NCBI RefSeq assembly: GCF_003533305.1
Contig: NZ_DOEH01000019.1
Location: forward strand, 64,756 to 128,755
Direction of reading: 5' to 3'
Length of the DNA stretch: 64,000 nucleotides
DNA from: Providencia sp.
Lineage (GTDB): Bacteria > Pseudomonadota > Gammaproteobacteria > Enterobacterales > Enterobacteriaceae
The translations under genes and the position numbers were made by a program. Below, piece after piece: positions 41,007-50,279 of the stretch. Numbering within the stretch: the first letter of the stretch is position 1; every line of letters starts with the position of its first letter. The notes under the pieces were generated by a model. That model was not told where the DNA came from and did no database searches. It worked only from the letters and a program-made list of their open reading frames with translations.

Positions 41007-43154
41007 GTGTTAACGCTGCTGACCAATTTTCGCCGTGTGCTTTATAACAGCCATATACTCTATTATATCCGAATCTTAATAGCGCTGACAGGAACAACAT
41101 TAGTTCCATGGTTATTAGGTCAGGATCCTAAAGTCACGATCCCCCTTACATTGGGTGTTGTAGCCGCCGCATTAACTGACTTAGATGATAGGCTAACGGG
41201 CAGAATAAAAAATCTCATCATCACTTTATTTTGCTTTTTTATTGCATCAGTCTCAATTGAACTGTTATTCCCCTACCCCATCTTTTTCTTTTTCGGTCTC
41301 GCTTTTTCTACCTGCGCTTTTATTCTACTTGGCGCATTAGGGCAACGCTACGCAACTATCGCCTTTGGTGCCTTACTTATCGCCATTTATACCATGCTAG
41401 GTGTGCCCATTTTTGATACTTGGTATCAACAACCCGCCTTATTGCTGACTGGTGCTATTTGGTACAATATTTTAACTTTGATAGGGCATCTTCTATTCCC
41501 TGTTAGACCATTGCAAGATGCCATTACTCAATGTTATCAGCAACTATCTGCCTATTTAGATGCTAAAGCCAACTTATTCGATCCTGATCTCGAAGATGAC
41601 TACCAACAATCCGTCTATGATTTAGCACTGGTTAATGGCACCCTTGTTAGCACAATGAATCAGGCCAAAATTGTCCTACTCAGTAGGTTAAAAGGCGATA
41701 GAGGCCAAAAAGGCACACGAAATAGCCTCCATTATTACTTTGTTGCACAAGATATTCATGAACGAGCAAGCTCCTCACATGTCCAATATCAGCAATTAAG
41801 TCGTACATTGCGCCATTACGATATCTTATTTCGCTTCCAACGTTTACTCACCATGCAAGCAAGAGCCTGCCAACAGGTAGCTCAATCCGTCTTATGGCGT
41901 AAACAGTACCAACATAATCCTCGCTTTGAACGGACTTTTGCTTACCTCGAAAATTCATTGCAATTATTAAAAGTACAGTCGCCTAATCTACATGAAATTA
42001 AAGCGTTGCATAATCTGCTTAATAATTTAAAGGGCATTGATATACAACTTAAAGGATTAGGTTTAGAACAAAGCTCATGGTTACAAAATGATAAACAAAT
42101 TGAACAACTTTCTGACGAATCCCTTTCTGGTATTGGCGATATTATTGCGCGGGTAAAACATAATCTAACGCCTAAATCTTCACTTTTTCGCCATGCCGTC
42201 AGGATGTCAATACTGTTATGTACCGGCTATGCCATCATTCAATTGTTTGATATGGAACGTGGATACTGGATTTTGCTGACCAGTTTATTTGTCTGCCAGC
42301 CCAACTATAGCGCCACTAAACGACGCTTAGCGTTAAGGATCATCGGAACCATTATCGGTATTTTGATTGGCTTGCCACTTCTCAATATCATTCCATCTAT
42401 TGAGGGGCAACTTACGTTAATCGTCGTATCGGGATTACTGTTCTTTATGTTCCGTAGCAGCCAATATGCACAAGCCACCTTATTTATCACACTATTAGTT
42501 CTATTTTGTTTTAATTTATTAGGTGAAGGGTTTGATGTGGCATTACCAAGAATCATTGATACTGTCATCGGCTGTTTCATTGCATTACTTGCCGTTAGCT
42601 TTATTTGGCCAGACTGGAAGTTTCGCCAACTTCCACAAGTTATACAAAAGACAATGGAGAGCAACTGCCGCTACTTAGATGCAATCTTACAACAGTATTA
42701 TCAAGGTAAAGATAATAGCCTTGAATACCGCATTGCTCGTCGTGATGCTCATAAGAATGATGCAGAATTTGCCTCTATTGTTTCTAATATGGCGACTGAC
42801 CCAAAATCCTATCAAATTACGCAAGAACAAGCTTTTCGGTTACTTTGCTTAAATCATACTTTATTAAGCTATATTTCAGCACTCGGTGCACATCGCGAAA
42901 AAATGCCAAATAACGAAAATCTTACCTTATTAAACGATGCAGTTTGCTACGTAGAGTCTGCTATTCAAGTAACTCAACAGGATGAAACAATTGATGAAAA
43001 ATCCGATCAATTACGTCAAAGCTTATTACAACGAATTGATAACACGTCCACCAGTGACGATGAAAAAACACAATTGATATTAGAGCAAACTAAATTGTTA
43101 CTCGAACTTATTCCTGAAATTAAGCTCATGATAAAACAAATTAACGTATCATAA
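41007..43154 (+). CDS. yccS: YccS-family inner-membrane protein (putative efflux transporter)
   Basis: A 715-residue protein of the FUSC/aromatic acid exporter family, with two blocks of membrane helices (about 20-160 and 390-520) each followed by a cytoplasmic helical domain. Matching stretches to E. coli YccS include T-D-L-D-D-R-L, A-L-L-I-A-I-Y-T-M-L-G, F-V-A-Q-D-I-H-E-R-A-S-S-S-H and W-I-L-L-T-S-L-F-V-C-Q-P-N-Y. The substrate is unknown. I take GTG 41007, which has GAGG 6 bases upstream; a TTG at 40995 is the alternative. Confidence 0.93.
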   Translation: MLTLLTNFRRVLYNSHILYYIRILIALTGTTLVPWLLGQDPKVTIPLTLGVVAAALTDLDDRLTGRIKNLIITLFCFFIASVSIELLFPYPIFFFFGLAFSTCAFILLGALGQRYATIAFGALLIAIYTMLGVPIFDTWYQQPALLLTGAIWYNILTLIGHLLFPVRPLQDAITQCYQQLSAYLDAKANLFDPDLEDDYQQSVYDLALVNGTLVSTMNQAKIVLLSRLKGDRGQKGTRNSLHYYFVAQDIHERASSSHVQYQQLSRTLRHYDILFRFQRLLTMQARACQQVAQSVLWRKQYQHNPRFERTFAYLENSLQLLKVQSPNLHEIKALHNLLNNLKGIDIQLKGLGLEQSSWLQNDKQIEQLSDESLSGIGDIIARVKHNLTPKSSLFRHAVRMSILLCTGYAIIQLFDMERGYWILLTSLFVCQPNYSATKRRLALRIIGTIIGILIGLPLLNIIPSIEGQLTLIVVSGLLFFMFRSSQYAQATLFITLLVLFCFNLLGEGFDVALPRIIDTVIGCFIALLAVSFIWPDWKFRQLPQVIQKTMESNCRYLDAILQQYYQGKDNSLEYRIARRDAHKNDAEFASIVSNMATDPKSYQITQEQAFRLLCLNHTLLSYISALGAHREKMPNNENLTLLNDAVCYVESAIQVTQQDETIDEKSDQLRQSLLQRIDNTSTSDDEKTQLILEQTKLLLELIPEIKLMIKQINVS

Positions 43155-43164
43155 ACGTACTGAT

Positions 43165-43206
43165 GAGCGGGCATTAAAATCCTATAGTGGCGTTTAATGC
43201 CCGCTC
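43165..43206. terminator. Bidirectional terminator between yccS and sxy/tfoX
   Basis: A perfect 14-bp stem (43165-43178 with 43193-43206) and a 14-base loop between convergent genes. Confidence 0.88.
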
Positions 43207-43248
43207 TGTTATTCATATTGTTACAATGATATTTAATCAATAACGTAA

Positions 43249-43851
43249 TTAATTAACATCGTTATACCAGTTAATCAATTCCTGCTTAATATTTGTTGGC
43301 AGTACGGCACTATGGCAACCTTCAATTGCAGCGGCGAGTCCAATTAAAAATTTAATACTCGGATTATGTCGTCCATGTTGTTTTAATTTAAGAAAACAAG
43401 CTTTAGCACCCATCATACGCAATTCCTCCACATGATAGATACCAATTTTACCCAGAGCCCTTTCAACCGACATATTCATATTGGGTAAATCTTTAATGCG
43501 AATTGATACTGTTTGTTTTTGTTGCAACTCCTCCATCGCAGAACGATACGCCAATTCAATGTAATAAAGACATAATCCTTCATCACACCATATTTGTTCA
43601 GGTAATTGGTAATATCGAAGTGCTAATGGGATCCCTTTTTTACTATAAACTAAGCGGTTAAGTCCCGAGGCCTCAAAATGACTTCCTGCCAATAAACATC
43701 CTCTTAAATAAAAATGCTCTTCTAAAATCACCCCAATAATTGCATTATCAACAAGTAGGCAATGCCCACCAAAATGATTTTTTCTTTTCAATTCCCCAAA
43801 TTGACCTAATAATCGATACAAATTGTAAATTTTTTCTTCCTGTAATGACAT
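43249..43851 (-). CDS. sxy: Competence regulator Sxy/TfoX
   Basis: A 200-residue protein with the TfoX N-terminal domain (about 10-95; F-G-G-H-C-L-L-V-D, F-Y-L-R-G) and TfoX C-terminal domain (about 110-195; N-M-S-V-E-R-A-L-G-K-I-G-I, L-R-M-M-G-A-K-A-C-F). Sxy works with CRP at CRP-S sites to switch on DNA-uptake genes. It is divergent from sulA, as in E. coli. The ATG has a weak ribosome site, in line with the post-transcriptional control known for this gene elsewhere. Confidence 0.93.
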   Translation of the reverse strand: MSLQEEKIYNLYRLLGQFGELKRKNHFGGHCLLVDNAIIGVILEEHFYLRGCLLAGSHFEASGLNRLVYSKKGIPLALRYYQLPEQIWCDEGLCLYYIELAYRSAMEELQQKQTVSIRIKDLPNMNMSVERALGKIGIYHVEELRMMGAKACFLKLKQHGRHNPSIKFLIGLAAAIEGCHSAVLPTNIKQELINWYNDVN

Positions 43852-44049
43852 ATGCCCTCACTCCTTTTAAGGCTTATTACACTTCAATTCCTACGAGTAG
43901 AAACTTTAGAAGTCCTTTTTTTACAAATAATTACACACAACTGATTCTGAGAGTTTCTACAATAAATGCCAAGCTTAATGCATTTAAAAACCACAAAGTT
44001 GCGAAGCGCTTTGAAAAAATAGGCTTGATATTGGATGAATATACAGTTA

Positions 44050-44065
44050 CTGTACGTTCATACAG
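44050..44065. promoter_or_regulatory. LexA (SOS) box of sulA
   Basis: CTG-TACGTTCATA-CAG fits the CTG-N10-CAG LexA consensus, 20 bases upstream of sulA. Confidence 0.93.
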
Positions 44066-44084
44066 TATCGTAACGAGGTGAATT

Positions 44085-44606
44085 ATGAGCATCTATTCTT
44101 GGAATAACACAACAGAACATTCTCTCAATGATTACACACAAACTCTGTCATCAGAAAGTCACTTAAGTGACTCAATGCAACAAGGTATAGTGAGTGAACT
44201 TGTCTACGATGAAAAACACCCAATCATGGATTATATTCTTTTACCTATGCTACGGCAGTTTGGTATACAGTCGCGTTGGCTGCTTTGGTTAAGCCCAAAT
44301 AAAAAATTAAGTAAACACTGGTTAGAGCAAGCTGGAATTCCAACGCATAAAGTTATGCAATTAAGTCATATGGAATCTATCACGACGATTGATGCAATGG
44401 AAAAAGCACTCAGAAGTGGTAATTATAGTGTCGTATTAGGATGGCTTCCTGAAATAAGTGAACATGATTTCATCCGTTTACAATATGCTGCTCAAGAAGG
44501 TCGCTCAATTGGCTTTATTATGCGTCCACAAATGACATATAATATGGCTAGCATCAATTCTGGACAGCAAAATCATCTAAAAATTCATTCAGACTATTAT
44601 CATTAA
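44085..44606 (+). CDS. sulA: SOS cell-division inhibitor SulA
   Basis: A 173-residue protein that blocks FtsZ polymerisation after DNA damage and is removed by Lon. The RecA-like fold shows in L-P-M-L-R-Q-F-G, S-R-W-L-L-W-L-S-P, W-L-E-Q-A-G-I-P and V-V-L-G-W-L-P. The GAGG site is 6 bases from the ATG. A consensus LexA box lies just upstream, and ompA follows, exactly as in other Enterobacterales. Confidence 0.95.
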   Translation: MSIYSWNNTTEHSLNDYTQTLSSESHLSDSMQQGIVSELVYDEKHPIMDYILLPMLRQFGIQSRWLLWLSPNKKLSKHWLEQAGIPTHKVMQLSHMESITTIDAMEKALRSGNYSVVLGWLPEISEHDFIRLQYAAQEGRSIGFIMRPQMTYNMASINSGQQNHLKIHSDYYH

Positions 44607-44959
44607 GCAATATTAAGAATTTTCTTACTAAATTTAACCTCTTGTAATAATTAGCCCTAAAGTGAAATGAAAAACATTGAAGATCAACTAGATAGCTAAA
44701 AAGTAAACAAGATGCTAAATATATATATCCCTCTGATTTATACAATAAAATAATATTTTTTTTAACCTTTATTGCTCACTCTACTTGTATCTTTCTCCGT
44801 TCGTTGTAGACTTTAGCTTGTTATGCGTAAGGCATTATTTTTTACTTTTCGTAATTTTTTGTAGATAATGTCAGCGAACCTAGCAAGTAAATAGAACCAA
44901 TGGCAAATAATAAGGCTCATTGAAGCCAGCCAATATTGGATGATAACGAGGCGTAAAAA
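44607..44959 (+). other. ompA leader and promoter region
   Basis: A 353-base gap between sulA and ompA, holding the long ompA 5' leader. Besides the conserved pairing region at 44938-44953 I see no other gene. The long leader is known to stabilise ompA mRNA in E. coli. Confidence 0.6.
44938..44953 (+). promoter_or_regulatory. Conserved ompA ribosome-binding/MicA sRNA pairing region
   Basis: GGATGATAACGAGGCG is, as I recall, nearly identical to the E. coli ompA leader where the sRNA MicA pairs and blocks ribosome entry. It includes the GAGG ribosome site. MicA itself is not in this window. Confidence 0.7.
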
Positions 44960-46045
44960 ATGAAAAAGACAGCTATCGCAATAGCAGTGGCAGTAGCAGC
45001 ATTTACAACTGTTGCACAAGCAGCTCCAAAAGATAACACTTGGTATACTGGTGCTAAATTAGGTTGGTCACACTATGAAAGCACTAGCCTAAACCCATCT
45101 AAAGCTGATAACCAAGCATGGAATAATGTAGGTAACTCTACTGACCGTGACACTATCGGTGCAGGTGCTTATGCAGGTTACCAATACAACCAGTACATGG
45201 GTTTTGAACTCGGTTACGACTGGTTTGGTAAAATGAAATATAAAGGCGCTGACAACAGCGGCGACCTGAAATCTATGGGTGTTTCACTAACTACCAAACT
45301 GAGCTATCCAATCATGGATGACTTAGACGTTTATACTCGTCTTGGTGGTATGGTATACCGTACAGAAGCTAAAGCTAAACAAGATGGCCAACGTTTCAAA
45401 GAAACTGACACTGGCGTTGCACCTGTATACGCATTAGGTCTTGAGTATGCAATCACTCCAGAGTGGGCTACTCGTTTAGATTACCAATGGGTTAGTAGCC
45501 TAGGTGATAAAGACAATATCGGTGTTCGTCCAGACAATGGCATGCTGAGTGTTGGTGTTGCTTACCGTTTCGGTCAAGAAGCAGCTCCAGTAATTGCACC
45601 AGCTCCAGTTGTTGAGCCAGCAGCTCCAGTTGTTGAAAACAAACGTTTCACACTGCGTTCAGACGTTCTGTTTAACTTCAACAAAGCAACTTTGAAACCA
45701 GAAGGTCAGCAAGCGCTGAACGAACTGTATACTGAACTAAGCAGCATCGATCCTACTCAAGGTCGCGTACTGGTAGTTGGTTTCACAGACCGTATCGGTT
45801 CACAAAACTACAACCTGCCACTTTCTCAGAAACGTGCTCAGTCAGTAGTTGACTACTTGGTATCTAAAGGCGTTCCTACAACAGCAATCGCTGCTGAAGG
45901 CCGTGGTAAAGAAGATCCAGTAACTGGTAACAAATGTGACAACGTTAAAGGCCGTGCTGCTCTAATCGAGTGCTTGGCACCAGACCGTCGCGTTGAAATC
46001 GAAATTCAAGGTACAACTGAAGTTGTAACTCAACCAGGCGCTTAA
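44960..46045 (+). CDS. ompA: Outer membrane protein A
   Basis: A 361-residue major porin-like protein. The signal peptide ends at residue 21 or 22 (A-Q-A-A). An eight-stranded barrel follows (about 23-205; [16 protein letters not shown]), then a Pro/Ala hinge (A-P-V-I-A-P-A-P-V) and a periplasmic peptidoglycan-binding domain (about 230-345; [23 protein letters not shown]). Codon use is strongly optimised and the GC of the gene is above its surroundings, as for very abundant proteins. A terminator follows. Confidence 0.98.
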   Translation: MKKTAIAIAVAVAAFTTVAQAAPKDNTWYTGAKLGWSHYESTSLNPSKADNQAWNNVGNSTDRDTIGAGAYAGYQYNQYMGFELGYDWFGKMKYKGADNSGDLKSMGVSLTTKLSYPIMDDLDVYTRLGGMVYRTEAKAKQDGQRFKETDTGVAPVYALGLEYAITPEWATRLDYQWVSSLGDKDNIGVRPDNGMLSVGVAYRFGQEAAPVIAPAPVVEPAAPVVENKRFTLRSDVLFNFNKATLKPEGQQALNELYTELSSIDPTQGRVLVVGFTDRIGSQNYNLPLSQKRAQSVVDYLVSKGVPTTAIAAEGRGKEDPVTGNKCDNVKGRAALIECLAPDRRVEIEIQGTTEVVTQPGA

Positions 46046-46080
46046 TTATTAGCCCTAGTTAGAATTTTGAACTGAATACT

Positions 46081-46110
46081 AAAAAACCCCATTTTATGGG
46101 GTTTTTTTTA
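46081..46110 (+). terminator. Rho-independent terminator of ompA
   Basis: A 12-bp stem (AAAAAACCCCAT / ATGGGGTTTTTT) with a 3-base loop and a T-run. Confidence 0.95.
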
Positions 46111-46218
46111 TACTTATTTTGGTCTCGGCTTATTTTTAATTGTTCATTATGCTCAAATTGAGACTTACCCTAAAAATATCAATATTAACTGCGACCCTTT
46201 ATTGCTTAAACCTTATTA

Positions 46219-46256
46219 CTTTGAATCTTTATGACTTTGAATCTTTATGACTTTGA
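46219..46256. repeat. Tandem 16-bp duplication across the matP stop codon
   Basis: CTTTGAATCTTTATGA occurs at 46219-46234 and 46235-46250, with six more bases of a third copy. It overlaps the last codons and stop of matP and changes only the C-terminal tail of the protein. Confidence 0.9.
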
Positions 46257-46705
46257 GAACTGCCCAAAATAGCCTGTAAATCATGCTTTAATGCGCTCAT
46301 TTGATTTTCATATTTATCTTTATGTTCTGCATCTTCAATTAACTGAATAATAGTCTCAGATAACGTTTTATTACGTTTTACAGCTAAATTAGATAAACGC
46401 TGCCAAACAGAAAAATCTAAATCAATAGATTTTTTCCTAGTATGTGGATGTTCCGCATTGAAATGACGTTTACGTCTTGCACGTATACTTTGCTTCATTC
46501 GATTATCAAGCTGAGGATTCATGTGCTCTTTAATCCATTTAAGCACATCAATTGGGCGACTTTCCATTTTCAGCAGTAACGCTATCGCTTCTTTTTCTGC
46601 ACTTCTTTCAAGATAACGACTAATCGCCTCGCCAGATCGGGATTTATTAACCAGATACTCCCACTTCCAGCCACATTCAAGATTTTCAAGCTGCTGATAT
46701 TTCAT
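46229..46705 (-). CDS. matP: Macrodomain Ter protein MatP
   Basis: A 158-residue DNA-binding protein that organises the replication terminus region by binding matS sites and bridging to ZapB. The N-terminus ([15 protein letters not shown]) and basic core ([20 protein letters not shown]) match E. coli, followed by the ribbon-helix-helix and a coiled coil. It is about 8 residues longer than E. coli MatP, and the extra tail is encoded by a tandem repeat. Confidence 0.95.
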   Translation of the reverse strand: MKYQQLENLECGWKWEYLVNKSRSGEAISRYLERSAEKEAIALLLKMESRPIDVLKWIKEHMNPQLDNRMKQSIRARRKRHFNAEHPHTRKKSIDLDFSVWQRLSNLAVKRNKTLSETIIQLIEDAEHKDKYENQMSALKHDLQAILGSSQSHKDSKS

Positions 46706-46879
46706 AATTATTCCTGAAGAAAATCGAACCTATAGTTATATTAGCAATATTAGAAATAAAATGCTCAAGTAGAGATTCAATTTCTCAACTAATCTGTTTT
46801 TAACCACAAAGAAAATAACAGTTAAGACGCCAAATAGTGTAGAATTCGCATCCATCCGTTAACAAATTAATAAATTAAT

Positions 46880-47056
46880 ATGTCCACTTTTGAATACATA
46901 CTTCTTGTTTATGGGATTGGGGGCGTATGTTCTATGTTAATCACCCTATTGCTTACCAAAGACCCAAATTTTTATATGCGACTACTGAGCGCAGTATTAA
47001 TTGGCTTCACATGGCCCATGACTTTACCAATTGTGCTAATGTTTTCCCTATTCTAG
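46880..47056 (+). CDS. Orphan GhoT/OrtT-family membrane toxin-like protein
   Basis: A 58-residue hydrophobic protein. The N-terminal helix (about 5-25; Y-I-L-L-V-Y-G-I-G-G-V) is followed by a polar stretch (T-K-D-P-N-F-Y-M) and the C-terminal segment R-L-L-S-A-V-L-I-G-F-T-W-P-M, then L-P-I-V-L-M-F-S-L-F. As I recall, E. coli GhoT and OrtT (57 residues) have R-x-L-S-A-F-L-V-G-x-T-W-P-M and end A-L-L-F-S-L-F, an unmistakable match. These proteins damage the inner membrane and lower ATP. No GhoS-type antitoxin gene is next to it; it stands alone between matP and the ycbZ-type gene. The ribosome site is weak. Confidence 0.82.
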   Translation: MSTFEYILLVYGIGGVCSMLITLLLTKDPNFYMRLLSAVLIGFTWPMTLPIVLMFSLF

Positions 47057-47259
47057 TCAATAATTCAACAATTCTTGCTGCAAGATTGGCTGTCAAAGGC
47101 TAATATAGCAAACTTGCCCACTGGGTAATAAACTGACCTGAAATGTTATAATAAAAATAGTGCAAAAAAATGTAATAACATCAAGCCAGATTCAGGTACA
47201 AGCGCCCAGCTAAATGGCAGGCATTTCATTTATAACCATATTAATAGCAGATAATTATA

Positions 47260-48996
47260 GTGATCAGTCAAGAACTTACATGGCAAGGCCTAATACCTGA
47301 TTTATCGTCTCTACAAACAGATTTTGTCTCTTCGGCAACACTCGCGCCAACAACGCTATCAGATATTCAACCACGACTATTTGATGGGATGCAGCGCTTT
47401 GTGAATGAGTCGGATCAAACACGGTTTATGTTTATCAAATCAGATGAAAGTGAGGAATACCTCAGTCTTTTTGCTGATTCAATTCAACCATTACTGATAA
47501 ATTCAAAAACCATTGATGGTGACTATTGCCTATCTGAAGATAAGCAATTATTTCAATGGAAAAATGGCATTAAAAGCCGATTCTCGACACAAGCGAGCAT
47601 TGCCTATCGCCCATGGATTGAACCAGAGCAATTATTTGGCTATATCACGCCAACAATGACACTTGTTCCTGGGCTACTACACCAAATTAATGGTGGCGTA
47701 TTGATCATCGCAGCTAACACGTTAATCGTTCAGCCACTCATGTGGACACGATTAAAAAATATGGTTAATCGTCGTCAATTAGAATGGCTACCATTATCTG
47801 AAAATCATACCCTTCCAGTTTCCGTTGAACCTCAACCTCTAGAACTGAAAATTATCATCGTAGGAGATAGGTTAGCACTGGAAGAAATTGAATATAATGA
47901 TCCTGAGTTATTTAGCCGTGCTATTTATGGTGAATACGAACCCGTTATGTTTTTCGAGGAAGAAGAACAATTATCGCTATGGATGCGTTACATTAAATCT
48001 ATCATTATTTTAAATCAGTTGCCGGATATTGCCGCTGATGGCTGGCCTACATTAATTACTCAAGCAACACGTTACTGCGAAGACAAATTCAATCTGCCTT
48101 TAGATAGTGCTTGGTTAGCACGCCGTCTTATGGATGCCTCACACCATAAAATTGATAACTTAATCACTCGCGATTCATTAACTCAAGCAGAAGAAAACCG
48201 TCTATGGCGTCACAGTTTTATTGCTGAACGCACCTTAGACGATATTTTACAAGATCAAGTCCTTCTTAAAACCGAAGGGGAAGTTATTGGTCAAATTAAT
48301 GGATTATCAGTCTTACAGTACCCTGGTCATCCTGAAGCTATCGGTGAACCTTCGCGGATCACCTGTGTCGCACACTTAGGTGATGGCGAATTCACAGATG
48401 TCGAACGTAAAGCTGAGCTTGGTGGCAATATTCATGCAAAAGGCATGATGATAATGGAAGCCTATTTAAATTATGAGCTGAAATTAGAGCAACCACAGCC
48501 GTTCTCAGCGTCCATTGTGTTTGAGCAATCTTATGGTGAAGTTGATGGCGATAGTGCCTCACTCGCTGAAGTGTGCGCATTTATTAGTGCTTTATCGCTG
48601 CAACCAATCGATCAGCAAATCGCGGTAACGGGTGCAATTGACCAATTTGGTTATGTTCAACCTATTGGTGGTGTAAATGAAAAAATCGAAGGTTTTTTCG
48701 ATATCTGTGCTAAACGTGGTTTAACTGGCAACCAAGGTGTTATTATTCCTTTGGCAAATGTTCGTCATTTATGCACTAACAATGACGTTATTGAAGCCGT
48801 AAAAGAAGGCCAATTCCATATTTGGCCAGTTGAACATGTCGCACAAGCGATTACACAGCTCACTAAGCAACCTTACTTTGAGCAACAAGCAGATGATGAT
48901 AGTGTACATCTGTTAGCTTTAATTCAGGAACGTATTCATCAAGCCAATACTCCAGATAAAGCAAGGCTTCCTTGGTTTCTGAAATGGCTTGGTTGA
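47260..48996 (+). CDS. ycbZ: Lon-like protease YcbZ (LonH/LonB-type)
   Basis: A 578-residue protein with a degenerate N-terminal AAA-like region (no intact Walker A) and a C-terminal Lon protease domain (about 370-560). The catalytic Ser is in D-G-D-S-A-S and the Lys in N-E-K-I-E-G-F-F. It matches E. coli YcbZ (G-E-P-S-R-I-T-C-V, A-E-L-G-G-N-I-H-A-K-G-M-M-I-M). The start is GTG at 47260. Physiological substrates are unknown. It sits between matP and fabA as in E. coli. Confidence 0.93.
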   Translation: MISQELTWQGLIPDLSSLQTDFVSSATLAPTTLSDIQPRLFDGMQRFVNESDQTRFMFIKSDESEEYLSLFADSIQPLLINSKTIDGDYCLSEDKQLFQWKNGIKSRFSTQASIAYRPWIEPEQLFGYITPTMTLVPGLLHQINGGVLIIAANTLIVQPLMWTRLKNMVNRRQLEWLPLSENHTLPVSVEPQPLELKIIIVGDRLALEEIEYNDPELFSRAIYGEYEPVMFFEEEEQLSLWMRYIKSIIILNQLPDIAADGWPTLITQATRYCEDKFNLPLDSAWLARRLMDASHHKIDNLITRDSLTQAEENRLWRHSFIAERTLDDILQDQVLLKTEGEVIGQINGLSVLQYPGHPEAIGEPSRITCVAHLGDGEFTDVERKAELGGNIHAKGMMIMEAYLNYELKLEQPQPFSASIVFEQSYGEVDGDSASLAEVCAFISALSLQPIDQQIAVTGAIDQFGYVQPIGGVNEKIEGFFDICAKRGLTGNQGVIIPLANVRHLCTNNDVIEAVKEGQFHIWPVEHVAQAITQLTKQPYFEQQADDDSVHLLALIQERIHQANTPDKARLPWFLKWLG

Positions 48997-49007
48997 GTAA
49001 AAAATAT

Positions 49008-49026
49008 CAGATCGGAGTTGTTCAGC
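49008..49026 (+). promoter_or_regulatory. FadR site in the fabA promoter
   Basis: The bases ending GATCGGAGTTGTTCAG resemble the E. coli fabA FadR activation site as I recall it (CTGATCGGACTTGTTCAG), and lie directly left of the FabR site, the same arrangement as in E. coli. Confidence 0.75.
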
Positions 49027-49041
49027 GTACAAGTGTAAGCT
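49024..49041 (+). promoter_or_regulatory. FabR operator in the fabA promoter
   Basis: AGCGTACAAGTGTAAGCT is an imperfect palindrome nearly identical to the known FabR operator (AGCGTACACGTGTTAGCT, from memory), 41 bases upstream of fabA. Confidence 0.85.
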
Positions 49042-49081
49042 ATTCTATGGACCTATACATAATAAAGGCAATCTTAAGAAC

Positions 49082-49600
49082 ATGGTTGATAAACGCGAAT
49101 CCTATACAAAAGATGATTTAGAAGCTTCTGGAAGAGGCGAATTATTTGGAGAAAACGGTCCGCCGTTGCCATCAGGAAATATGTTGATGATGGATCGCAT
49201 CGTCAAAATGACTGAGGATGGCGGTTCATTTAATAAAGGCTATGTCGAAGCTGAGCTTGATATCAATCCTGACCTATGGTTCTTTGCCTGCCACTTTACT
49301 AATGACCCTGTTATGCCAGGTTGTTTAGGCCTTGATGCTATGTGGCAACTGGTTGGTTTTTATCTCGGTTGGCTCGGCGGTGAAGGTAAAGGTAGAGCAC
49401 TTGGTGTAGGTGAAGTTAAATTTACCGGACAAGTTCTACCAACGGCTAAAAAAGTCACTTACCGAATCAATTTCAAACGTGTGATTAACCGTAAATTGAT
49501 TATGGGTGTGGCTGATGGCGAAGTCTTAGTTGACGGTAAAGTAATTTATACCGCCTCAGACCTAAAAGTCGGTTTATTTAAAGATACTAGCGTATTTTAA
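49082..49600 (+). CDS. fabA: 3-hydroxydecanoyl-[ACP] dehydratase/isomerase
   Basis: A 172-residue hot-dog-fold enzyme that makes the cis double bond in fatty acid synthesis by dehydrating and isomerising C10 acyl-ACP. The catalytic His is in [12 protein letters not shown] and the Asp in L-G-L-D-A-M-W-Q. Length equals E. coli FabA. Its promoter carries FadR and FabR sites. It converges on rmf with a hairpin between. Confidence 0.98.
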   Translation: MVDKRESYTKDDLEASGRGELFGENGPPLPSGNMLMMDRIVKMTEDGGSFNKGYVEAELDINPDLWFFACHFTNDPVMPGCLGLDAMWQLVGFYLGWLGGEGKGRALGVGEVKFTGQVLPTAKKVTYRINFKRVINRKLIMGVADGEVLVDGKVIYTASDLKVGLFKDTSVF

Positions 49601-49624
49601 TTGCCAACTAAGCCTTAAAATGCA

Positions 49625-49646
49625 AACCTCCGCAAATGCGGAGGTT
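49625..49646. terminator. Hairpin between fabA and rmf
   Basis: A perfect 10-bp stem (AACCTCCGCA / TGCGGAGGTT) between convergent genes; T-rich sequence is modest on either side. Confidence 0.75.
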
Positions 49647-49726
49647 AATAAATTAACAGATTATATTTAGATTAAATATAAAATTACTTCAGTTATCTAA
49701 TCTAATAAATCACGGTATATTCTCTT

Positions 49727-49897
49727 TTATACAGTAACAACTGCCCTGTCCTCCATTGCTTTACGCCAACCACCTAACCAATGTGAACGAGCATCTACTG
49801 CCTGATAAGGACATAATTCTTTCGAACGCCCTACTATACCGGCTTGATATCCTCTTGATAAAGCTCTTTCTAAACGATCACGTTTCTGTCTTTTCAT
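49727..49897 (-). CDS. rmf: Ribosome modulation factor
   Basis: A 56-residue basic protein that dimerises 70S ribosomes into inactive 100S particles in stationary phase. The sequence starts M-K-R-Q-K-R-D-R-L-E-R-A, has R-G-Y-Q-A-G-I and G-R-S-K-E-L-C-P-Y-Q, and W-L-G-G-W-R near the end, all as in E. coli Rmf (55 residues). It is downstream of pqiABC on the same strand, after a terminator, as in E. coli. Confidence 0.96.
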   Translation of the reverse strand: MKRQKRDRLERALSRGYQAGIVGRSKELCPYQAVDARSHWLGGWRKAMEDRAVVTV

Positions 49898-50279
49898 GCC
49901 TTACTTCCCTCATCATTAAAAATGGAAAAGAAAACAGCACCTACCTTTCGTAATAGGTACCCTATAGGAATAACGCTCTCAGGGTAGAAAATCAAGTAAA
50001 GATTTTAATATAAATGTCATAAATAGTATAAATGTGACTTACACACTCTAATTATTCTAATACATTGAATATATTATAAATAATTATTAGTTCTTTATTT
50101 TTCATCATATTATACGCAATAGATGTGAATTTATGAGTAAACGAAAACGAATTAAAAAACTAATATATTGATGGGATAAAAGAAAATAAAAAATAGAAAA
50201 AATAACAAAAAAATGCACTCCATTTAAATATCAGGAGTGCACTTCAATAACCTAACCTATTAATAACAAATTTTAATCG
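49898..50279. other. rmf promoter region
   Basis: A 382-base AT-rich gap between pqiC and rmf on the minus strand. It holds the pqi terminator (50207-50241) and must contain the rmf promoter. No further gene was found. Confidence 0.6.
50207..50241 (-). terminator. Rho-independent terminator of the uup-pqiABC operon
   Basis: On the minus strand TGCACTCC and GGAGTGCA form an 8-bp stem with a 12-base loop, followed by seven T. Confidence 0.9.

Noticed and set aside
43740-44081. 113-residue ORF upstream of sulA
   Set aside because: It overlaps sxy in antisense and the sulA promoter with LexA box; composition is non-coding.
49756-49953. 65-residue ORF on the plus strand
   Set aside because: It is the shadow of rmf, which is read from the minus strand and is unmistakable.
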